Part shown: positions 8,043-13,733 of the stretch, one piece after another
Position numbering within the stretch: the first letter of the stretch is position 1
How the letters are laid out: every line of letters starts with the position of its first letter
From: a virus
Reading direction: 5' to 3' (one strand)
Length of the DNA: 32,614 nt
Virus record (IMG/VR): IMGVR_UViG_3300029258_003829
Span: 1 to 32,614 of that record
The notes under the pieces: generated by a model
What the model was told of the DNA's origin: nothing
Seen by the model: only the letters and a program-made list of their open reading frames with translations
The model's database searches: none
Position numbers and translations under genes: made by a program

Positions 8043-8384
8043 ATGCGCATCATGAAATCGCTGCGAGCCTGGACAATCGTCGTCTGCCTCATTGCCGGCT
8101 GCGCTGCGCCGTCCGTCCTCCATAGCTCTTCGCCGTCGAAGCAGAGCGACGGAGGATGGACCGTCGTCCGCGTCACGGACGGCGACACGTTCATCGTCCA
8201 GAATGATGCCGGCAAACGCGAGCGCGTTCGACTTCGCCGCGTCAACGCGCCCGAACTCGACGAGCCGGGCGGACCCGAAGCGCGCGACGCGCTCGAGGCC
8301 GCCCTGCTCGGAAAACGCATCAAGCTGACCATCTACGCGCGCGATAAATGGGGACGCATCATCGCCGAGATTCCTACAGAATAG
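8043..8384 (+). CDS. Predicted lipoprotein with truncated staphylococcal-nuclease (TNase) fold
   Basis: The 113-residue protein has an N-terminal signal with lipobox LIAGC (Cys20), so it is probably lipidated and anchored outside the inner membrane. It then shows the nuclease core: TDGDT (D46 and D48, matching the Asp19/Asp21 region), R63 (matching Arg35), E71 (matching Glu43), and the DKWGR arginine (matching Arg87). The Asp40 calcium ligand is replaced by Asn68 in VNAPE. The chain stops right after AEIPTE, so the last strand and helices of the usual fold are missing. Activity is uncertain. The start is the ATG 12 bases after AGGAG; ATGs at 8031 and 8052 are alternatives. The 3' end overlaps the first palindrome. 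Confidence 0.77.
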   Translation: MRIMKSLRAWTIVVCLIAGCAAPSVLHSSSPSKQSDGGWTVVRVTDGDTFIVQNDAGKRERVRLRRVNAPELDEPGGPEARDALEAALLGKRIKLTIYARDKWGRIIAEIPTE

Positions 8385-8417
8385 GAAAGTTTTGGGAAAC
8401 ATTCCTACGCTGTAGGA
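8371..8417. promoter_or_regulatory. Pair of related palindromes, candidate operators
   Basis: Two inverted repeats share a TTCCTA half-site. The first is TTCCTA-N5-TAGGAA (8371-8387). The second is TCCTAC-GCT-GTAGGA (8403-8417). Their centres are 31 bp apart, close to three helical turns, and they lie 30-75 bp upstream of a promoter. This layout suits cooperative binding by a dimeric regulator. The second could also act as a weak terminator hairpin, because TTCTTTTC follows it. Confidence 0.5.
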
Positions 8418-8446
8418 TTCTTTTCGCCCTCCCCCCGATTTTACCG

Positions 8447-8475
8447 TTGACATTGCCCGATTCTGATGTAAATAA
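8447..8475 (+). promoter_or_regulatory. Sigma-70-type promoter, candidate late promoter
   Basis: A perfect -35 TTGACA (8447-8452) is followed after 16 bp by TAAATA, or after 17 bp by AAATAA. Initiation is expected near 8480. It lies between the accessory block and the head genes and just downstream of the two palindromes. Confidence 0.6.
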
Positions 8476-8479
8476 GAGA

Positions 8480-8554
8480 TAGACGCGGCCACGAGCCGCA
8501 ACGAAATTCAGAGCGCCTGTGCAGAGGCTGCACCCTCTCGCAGGCGCTCTTTTT
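8480..8554 (+). ncRNA. Short leader RNA between promoter and terminator (6S-like in lambda terms)
   Basis: The predicted transcript from the 8447 promoter would be only about 75 bases long if the terminator works. It holds a perfect GCGGC-CACGA-GCCGC hairpin (8485-8499), then the terminator hairpin. A promoter followed at once by a terminator ahead of the head genes recalls the lambda late promoter, where a Q protein must let polymerase read through. No Q-like gene is recognised in this window. Confidence 0.45.
8510..8554 (+). terminator. Strong intrinsic terminator or attenuator
   Basis: AGAGCGCCTG (8510-8519) pairs perfectly with CAGGCGCTCT (8541-8550), and a T run (8550-8554) follows. The 21-base loop contains a small inner hairpin, TGCAG-AGG-CTGCA. 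It stands 16 bases before the start codon of the gpW-like gene, so unless read through it would block the whole head operon from this promoter. Confidence 0.8.
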
Positions 8555-8570
8555 CGTTTAAGGCAGAGCG

Positions 8571-9050
8571 ATGCAGTTTGAGCAACTGACGGAGATCTCG
8601 GGCATCACCCTCCTGCACGTTGCGGACGCGCACGACGCCGGCCAGGGCACGCTCACCGCCGAGACCGCTGACACGCTCACCTGGCTGGCCCCCGGCTCCG
8701 AGACCGCAGGCGACGAAGTCACGATCGCCAACGGCGAGACGAAGATCATCGCGGACGGCGATGACGCGACCCAGTTCATCGTCGTCTCGCGCACGTCCGC
8801 GAGCGACCTCGACGGCACGTGCGTCCTGCTGCTTCTCACAACCAAGTCCACGCAGGAGCGCCTCGAGGAAGTTGACGCCGCGATCTCGCAATGTCTGAAG
8901 GCACAGGCCTCCGGCCAGGGCGACAGCAACATCACGCGCGCATCGCTCGACAGCCTCCGCCGCTATCGCAAGGAACTCTACGCCGAACTGCTCCGCGAGC
9001 AGGAAAGCAGCGCGCGCGTCGCGCAGGCCGATATGAGCGGGAACTTCTGA
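8571..9050 (+). CDS. gpW-like head completion protein with extra N-terminal domain
   Basis: The C-terminal half (about residues 93-150) is a helical hairpin: STQERLEEVDAAISQ, then a short turn region, then LDSLRRYRKELYAEL. This pattern is typical of lambda gpW and related small proteins encoded just before the portal gene. They plug the portal after packaging. The N-terminal 90 residues are unusual for the family. They look like a beta-rich domain (GTLTAETADTLTWLAPGS and similar), so the 159-residue protein is longer than a normal gpW of about 70. Position, directly upstream of the portal with a TGATG overlap, supports the call. The start follows the terminator with only a weak AAGGCAGAG ribosome site. 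Confidence 0.6.
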   Translation: MQFEQLTEISGITLLHVADAHDAGQGTLTAETADTLTWLAPGSETAGDEVTIANGETKIIADGDDATQFIVVSRTSASDLDGTCVLLLLTTKSTQERLEEVDAAISQCLKAQASGQGDSNITRASLDSLRRYRKELYAELLREQESSARVAQADMSGNF

Positions 9051-10522
9051 TGCCACGAAAACGGAAAAACAGAAACCGCAATCTGGGGCATCCGAACGCG
9101 CCCCTCGCCGACTACGACGCGACGAACAACAAGAAGAAGCGCCAGGCGCCGCGCTCGTCGATCAAGTCCGAGGACGCGCTGCTCACGACGACGAAGCGCC
9201 GCAAGCTCACCGCCACGGCCCAGGATCAGATCCGCAACTTCGCGGTCGCCGCCTGGATGGTCCGCAAGCACACCTCCTACGTCTCCCGCTTCAACTTCCA
9301 CTCGTCCATGGAAGACGACGGCTTCGAGAAGGAACTCAAAGCCTTCATCTCATACCGATCCCAGGGCGCGCAGTTCGACCGCGCCGGCCGGCTGAATCGG
9401 CAACGGGCGTTGACGATGACCGAGCGCCACGCCGTGGTCGACGGCGACGTCTTCTGGCATCTCCTCCGGACCGGAGAGGTGCAGCTCATCGAGGGCGATC
9501 TCGTCTGGACGCCGAACGATCTGCCCGCGCAATACAGCGCCGACCGCTACAACTGGGTCCACGGCATCGACGTGGACGCGGCGACCAAGCCCCGCCGCTA
9601 CTGCCTCTGTACGCGCGACGGCAGCTCGCGACGATTCGGCATGATCGCCCAGGCGCAGAACATCCTCCACCGCGCGTATTTCCCGCGCGCGAACACCGTG
9701 CGCGGCGTGTCTCCCCTCTCCTCCGCCCTCAACACCCTGCAGGACCTCTACGAGGGATTCGACTACCAGCTCATCAAGGCCAAGCTCCACGCGCTCTTTG
9801 GCGTGGCGATCCTCAGCGACGGCATCCAGGGCGCCGCCGGATTCGACATCAGCGAGACCGTCACCGAAGGCGAGGAATCGTCCGCCGACGCGGACGACGT
9901 CACGCACGAGATCAAGCGGCACTACATGAAGCCCGGCGCGGCGAGCGTGCTCACGCTGCCGGCGGGCACGTCCATCGAGACCTTCGAATCGAAGACCCCC
10001 TCCGGCGAGTTCCGCGACTTCTCCGAGCTGATGATGCAGATCGGCATGCTCGCGATCGACCTGCCCTACATCTTCTTCAACGCCAAGGACGGGAGCTTCT
10101 CCATTCATCGGACCGCCCGCCTCGAATACGAGAAATCCTGCAAGGACAAGCGCGACGAGAATATCTCGCTGCTCGACCGCTGGACGCTGCGTCAACTCAT
10201 GATCGGCATCGAGGACGGAACGTTCTCGCTGCCCTCCCGCTGGACGCTCGATGACGTGCTCTGGGAATGGGTGCCCGAGTCGACCCCCTGGTTCGACGAG
10301 ATGGACGAGATCGACGCCGCGCTCGCCGGCATCGGCGGCGGCATCGTCGACCCCTACAAATGGCTCAAAGAGCGCACCGGGCAGGACGGCGACCAGGTCC
10401 TCGAGAACATCGCCAAATTCCAGAAGAAGGCCGAGGACCTCGGCCTGCAGCTCGTCTGGGCGCGCGCCCCCATCACCCTCACCGCGTCCACGCAACCCAC
10501 ACGAAAGGACCGCGACCAATGA
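9050..10522 (+). CDS. Portal protein, lambda gpB type
   Basis: The 490-residue protein forms the ring through which DNA enters the head. It begins with a basic tail, then shows lambda-family features: the FHSSMEDD region, ERHAVVDGDVFW, VRGVSPLSSALNTLQDLYEGFD and a hairpin near LPAGTSIETFES. Also present are DLPYIFFNAKDGSFSIHRTARLE-type crown contacts and the closing segment IVDPYKWLKERTG, matching the WVDPLKE-like end of lambda gpB. Its neighbours (gpW-like before, S49 protease after) give the expected order. The ATG shares bases with the gpW-like stop (TGATG), so start choice depends on coupling rather than on a strong ribosome site. Confidence 0.88.
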   Translation: MPRKRKNRNRNLGHPNAPLADYDATNNKKKRQAPRSSIKSEDALLTTTKRRKLTATAQDQIRNFAVAAWMVRKHTSYVSRFNFHSSMEDDGFEKELKAFISYRSQGAQFDRAGRLNRQRALTMTERHAVVDGDVFWHLLRTGEVQLIEGDLVWTPNDLPAQYSADRYNWVHGIDVDAATKPRRYCLCTRDGSSRRFGMIAQAQNILHRAYFPRANTVRGVSPLSSALNTLQDLYEGFDYQLIKAKLHALFGVAILSDGIQGAAGFDISETVTEGEESSADADDVTHEIKRHYMKPGAASVLTLPAGTSIETFESKTPSGEFRDFSELMMQIGMLAIDLPYIFFNAKDGSFSIHRTARLEYEKSCKDKRDENISLLDRWTLRQLMIGIEDGTFSLPSRWTLDDVLWEWVPESTPWFDEMDEIDAALAGIGGGIVDPYKWLKERTGQDGDQVLENIAKFQKKAEDLGLQLVWARAPITLTASTQPTRKDRDQ

Positions 10523-12135
10523 GCAAAGACCCGTCCCCGCGCCGCCTCAATATCTCGCGCGCCCTGGCCGGCCGTCTCACGCGGCCCTACGCCATGCGCC
10601 GCGCCGACATGCACAGCCTCTTCATCAGCGCGTTTCAGGAGACGCCGTCCGATCTCTATCTCAACGACGACGATCTGGGGACCGAGGATCCGCAGCCGCT
10701 GAACGTCGTCAACGGCGTCGCCGTCATCACGATCCAGGGCGTCATGATGAAGGGCGCGCCGCGCTACTACGTCGAAATGGGCTACGCGACCGACACGGAC
10801 AACGTGCGCGAGCAGGTCCTTATGGCGCTCGCGGACAACTCCGTCAATGCGATCCTCATGCCGATCTACAGCCCCGGCGGCGAGGTCTACGGACTTGATC
10901 AACTGGCCGACGCCGTATTCCAGGGCCGCGCGTCGAAACCGATCCACGCCTACATCGAGGACCTCGGCGCCTCGGCGGCCTATCTCGTCGCCAGCCAGGC
11001 GACGACGATCAGCGCGAACCGCACGGCCATGATCGGCTGCATCGGCACCTACGTCATGATCGAGGATATCAATCGGTGCCTGATGGACATGGGCATCGAC
11101 ACGCGCATCGTCTCCAGCGGGCTTCTCAAGGGCGGCGACGCAGGCGGCTCCATCATCACCGAGGCCATCCTGGCCGACGAGCAGCGCCTCATCAACGGCT
11201 TCTCCGCCGACTTCATCAAGGCCGTCGCGCGCGGACGCATGATCCCGGAAGAGACCGCGCAAGCCTGGGCGACCGGGCAGGTCTGGATCGGCGAGAGCGA
11301 GGCCCTGCCCATGGGACTGATCGATTCGTTAGGAACGCTCGACGCGGCGCTGGGCCGCGCCGTTTCTTCAGGCACTGGCCGGGGCGCGAACCCGGCCGAA
11401 TCAGAGGAAGGAGACCAGGCCATGAATATCTTTGGCCGGCGTAAGACGGGCTCCGCCGAATCGGCCGAGGACACCCAGGCCGTTGGTTCGGAGGAGCAGG
11501 ATCAGGAACAGGTCGGCGAGACCGGCGCATTGCAGGTCACGATCGAACCGCAGGAAGCCGTGGACGCGGGCGCGCAGTTCTCCGTCGACGACGGAGAGCC
11601 GCTCGACAGCGGAACCACGGTCGAAGGCCTGGCCCCCGGAGATCACGGGGTGAGCTACACCGAAGTCGAAGGCTTTGTCGCCCCCGGCGATGAAGTCGTC
11701 GCCGTGGTCGCGAACGAGACCACGCAGCACACGGCCGAATACGGCCCTGTCGAAGAGGACGAGGCCGAACCACCCGAAGGCGAACCCACGGAAGGCGAGC
11801 AGGCGCAGGCGGGCATGACCCCCGCGCAGGCCCTTCAACTCGCCCAGACGATCGGCGCGGAAAAGGCCCTCGAGGCCGCCGCCGCCGGCAAGACGGTCGA
11901 GGAAGCCCTCACCGAGCACATCAAGACGCTTGAAGCCAAGGATGGCGCTCGCGAGCAGGCCCTCAAGGACGCCAACGCCCTCGGGTCCGACGACGCCGTG
12001 CCGACTCAGGCCGCGGACGCGACCAATCGGAAGCCCAGGGGCTTCCAGAAGAACGCCCCGATCTCCGAGGACGACCGCATCGGCAAGGCCGCCGCCGCCA
12101 TCGAGGCCGGACGTCGGAAGAACGCGAAACAGTAG
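10519..12135 (+). CDS. S49-family prohead protease fused to scaffold (lambda C/Nu3 type)
   Basis: The 538-residue protein has an SppA/ClpP-like serine protease in its first 300 residues. SPGGEV precedes the nucleophile Ser152 in LGASAAYLVAS, and the general-base Lys204 lies in GLLKGGD. The 52-residue spacing equals that of the Ser/Lys dyad of Bacillus SppA. The second part is acidic and helical, as in scaffolding proteins, and ends in a basic tail (GRRKNAKQ). Between them (about residues 337-413) lies a beta domain resembling the PEGA-like GxxVxIEPxEAVDAGAQFSVDDG repeat. In lambda the same gene makes the protease and, from an inside start, the scaffold. That inside start is visible here too. 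The ATG overlaps the portal stop. Confidence 0.88.
   Translation: MSKDPSPRRLNISRALAGRLTRPYAMRRADMHSLFISAFQETPSDLYLNDDDLGTEDPQPLNVVNGVAVITIQGVMMKGAPRYYVEMGYATDTDNVREQVLMALADNSVNAILMPIYSPGGEVYGLDQLADAVFQGRASKPIHAYIEDLGASAAYLVASQATTISANRTAMIGCIGTYVMIEDINRCLMDMGIDTRIVSSGLLKGGDAGGSIITEAILADEQRLINGFSADFIKAVARGRMIPEETAQAWATGQVWIGESEALPMGLIDSLGTLDAALGRAVSSGTGRGANPAESEEGDQAMNIFGRRKTGSAESAEDTQAVGSEEQDQEQVGETGALQVTIEPQEAVDAGAQFSVDDGEPLDSGTTVEGLAPGDHGVSYTEVEGFVAPGDEVVAVVANETTQHTAEYGPVEEDEAEPPEGEPTEGEQAQAGMTPAQALQLAQTIGAEKALEAAAAGKTVEEALTEHIKTLEAKDGAREQALKDANALGSDDAVPTQAADATNRKPRGFQKNAPISEDDRIGKAAAAIEAGRRKNAKQ
11422..12135 (+). CDS. Nested scaffolding protein from internal start (Nu3-like)
   Basis: An in-frame ATG (MNIFGRR) inside the protease gene is preceded by AGAGGAAGGAGA, one of the better ribosome sites in the window, about 8 bases upstream. 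Translation would give a 237-residue protein without the protease domain. It would have a short linker, the beta domain (about residues 37-112 of this product), an Ala/Glu-rich helix-forming stretch (MTPAQALQLAQTIGAEKALE), then a basic C-terminus that could bind the capsid protein. This is exactly the lambda C/Nu3 design. The start is inferred from sequence; no expression is shown. Confidence 0.72.
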   Translation: MNIFGRRKTGSAESAEDTQAVGSEEQDQEQVGETGALQVTIEPQEAVDAGAQFSVDDGEPLDSGTTVEGLAPGDHGVSYTEVEGFVAPGDEVVAVVANETTQHTAEYGPVEEDEAEPPEGEPTEGEQAQAGMTPAQALQLAQTIGAEKALEAAAAGKTVEEALTEHIKTLEAKDGAREQALKDANALGSDDAVPTQAADATNRKPRGFQKNAPISEDDRIGKAAAAIEAGRRKNAKQ

Positions 12136-12196
12136 CACGCCGCGCAATCGCATGCGCCGCACAATGAACTTTGACACTACGTAAGGAGAACAAGCC

Positions 12197-13129
12197 ATGT
12201 CCCAGCCCACTCTGCTGGACCTCGCGAAGCACACGGCCGACGACGCGATGATCCCCCTCATCGAGCAGTCGGTCCAGTCCAACCCGGAACTGCGCGTCAT
12301 CCCCGCGATGCCGATTTCGGGCCAGTCCTTCAAATGCCTCATCCGCACCTCCGTCCCGACCGGCGGATTCCGCAACGCCAACGAGGGCGCCGCCGCGGTC
12401 AAGTCGACCTGGGCGAACAAGCTCATCGAGGCGTTCATCCTCGACCGGGCGATCGAAGTTGACAAGGCCGTCGCAGACGTACATCCGCGCGGCGCGGCCT
12501 ATTACATCGCCCTCGAGGGCGCCGGTCTGCTGGAAGGCCAGTTCCGCGCTGCCTGCTCCCAGTTCTACTACGGCACGGAGAGCGAAGTGGCCTCCTCCGC
12601 CGCAAGCAATGCGAGCAAGGGCTTCCCCGGCCTGATCGAGCTCTACGACTCGACGAACATGGTCGTGAACGCAGGAGGCTCCGGCTCCGACTGCTCATCC
12701 GTCTGGCTGCTCGCCACTGGCGACACGAAGGTCCAGTGGGTCGTCGGACAGGACGGCGAGATGACGCTCGGGGATCTGCAGGAGGACGTGCGGCTCACCG
12801 ACGACGACGGCCTGCCGTACAACGGCTATCGCCAGCCGATGCTCGTCTTCCTCGGCGCCCAGCTCGTCAATCCGAACAGCATGGTCCGGATCAAGAACAT
12901 CGAGCCGGACAACAAGCTCGACGACGATGACCTCTACGCCGCGCTCGAGCTGTTCCCGACCGGCATCGTCCCCAACGTCATCCTGATGACACGGCGGTCC
13001 AGAGGCTACCTCCGCCAGAGCCGCACGGCGACGAACGCCACCGGAGCGCCCGCTCCGATCCCGACGGAGTTCGAGGGCATCCCGATCGAAGCGACGGACG
13101 CCATCAGCGACGCGGAGACCAACGACTAA
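12197..13129 (+). CDS. Major capsid protein
   Basis: The 310-residue protein matches a group of HK97-fold coat proteins. Characteristic parts are TLLDLAKHTADD at the start, then VPTGGFRNANEGAAAVKST, IEVDKAVADVHPRGAAYYIA, KGFPGLIELYDSTNMVVNA and GDTKVQWVVGQDGEMTLG. Close to the end come LMTRRSRGYLRQSRTATNA and IPIEATDAI. Position right after protease/scaffold agrees. A clear AAGGAG lies 9 bases before the ATG, and the gene has its own 60-base gap upstream plus a strong hairpin downstream, in keeping with high expression. No N-terminal delta domain is seen, which fits a separate scaffold protein. Confidence 0.85.
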   Translation: MSQPTLLDLAKHTADDAMIPLIEQSVQSNPELRVIPAMPISGQSFKCLIRTSVPTGGFRNANEGAAAVKSTWANKLIEAFILDRAIEVDKAVADVHPRGAAYYIALEGAGLLEGQFRAACSQFYYGTESEVASSAASNASKGFPGLIELYDSTNMVVNAGGSGSDCSSVWLLATGDTKVQWVVGQDGEMTLGDLQEDVRLTDDDGLPYNGYRQPMLVFLGAQLVNPNSMVRIKNIEPDNKLDDDDLYAALELFPTGIVPNVILMTRRSRGYLRQSRTATNATGAPAPIPTEFEGIPIEATDAISDAETND

Positions 13130-13137
13130 CCGGATCA

Positions 13138-13161
13138 GGGGGACGGCGCGCGCCGTCCCCC
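13138..13161 (+). repeat. Perfect 24-bp palindrome after the capsid gene
   Basis: Twelve bases (GGGGGACGGCGC) are followed directly by their exact complement. As RNA it forms a very stable hairpin 8 bases after the capsid stop. There is no U run, so it is more likely an mRNA-stabilising or partial termination element that sets capsid expression against downstream genes than a full terminator. Confidence 0.7.
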
Positions 13162-13192
13162 GCCCGGCTGGACCTTTGCAGGAGATTGACTC

Positions 13193-13615
13193 ATGTCCAA
13201 CGAATCCACTTTCCGCAAGCAGGACGCGGAACTCAACGAGACGATCGCCCTCGCCGAGAGCGACGGCGCCGTCTACACGACCGGCATCGACCTCGGCGCG
13301 ACCGCCGATGACGACGCCCGCCTGGCCGGCATGGAGCTGGAGGTCCGCGCCCCCGTGCTCGACGCAACGGAACTGCCCGTCGGCGGCACAGTGACCTACG
13401 TCGTGCAGCACTCCACAGCCCTTGCGAGCGGCTATGCGAGCCTCTACGGCACGGTGCTGACACAGACGGCCGTCGCCAGCGTGGGAGGCGCGGCCGCCGC
13501 GACGAAGCGTGTCCGTCTACCCTCCGACTGCAATCGTTACGTCCGCCTTGCGGCCACAACCGCAAGCGCGGGCGACTGCTCGGACAGCGACGCCGAACTG
13601 CGCCTGCTCACCTAG
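13193..13615 (+). CDS. Capsid-stabilising or decoration protein, Bbp16-like
   Basis: The 140-residue product has a short charged N-terminus and then a beta-sandwich-like sequence (TTGIDLGATADDDARLAG, then VTYVVQHSTALASGYASLYG and ATKRVRLPSDCNRYVRLAAT). This strand pattern and the place directly after the major capsid gene resemble Bbp16-type proteins of Bordetella phage BPP-1 relatives, which sit on the outside of the capsid. In lambda the decoration gene D comes before E, so the order is reversed. GCAGGAG precedes the ATG. Similarity is by pattern only. Confidence 0.6.
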   Translation: MSNESTFRKQDAELNETIALAESDGAVYTTGIDLGATADDDARLAGMELEVRAPVLDATELPVGGTVTYVVQHSTALASGYASLYGTVLTQTAVASVGGAAAATKRVRLPSDCNRYVRLAATTASAGDCSDSDAELRLLT

Positions 13616-13630
13616 AGAATTCGGCCGGCA

Positions 13631-13686
13631 CGGTCCTCGGCGGTTGTCGAGAACTCGCGATTAGCGAGCGACGCCGTCGAGGACCG
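13631..13686 (+). repeat. Long imperfect stem-loop between decoration and methyltransferase genes
   Basis: CGGTCCTCG (13631-13639) pairs with CGAGGACCG (13678-13686). Inside this, CGG, GTCG and CTCGC of the left arm pair with matching bases of the right arm around a GATTA loop (13659-13663). About 21 base pairs form, interrupted only by a G-U pair and two small bulges. It is in the gap between genes and has no U run, so it may be a processing or stability element marking the end of the head operon. Confidence 0.6.
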
Positions 13687-13733
13687 CCACCTTGAGACTT
13701 TACAGCCTCCAATCTACAGCTTGAGAGAGAAGA

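Noticed and set aside
8510-8554. tRNA-like or riboswitch structure at the 8.5 kb hairpin
   Set aside because: The fold is a simple stem with T run, best explained as a terminator.
9350-10519. Long open frame on the - strand over the portal gene
   Set aside because: The portal motifs on the + strand are clear; this frame is an opposite-strand shadow.
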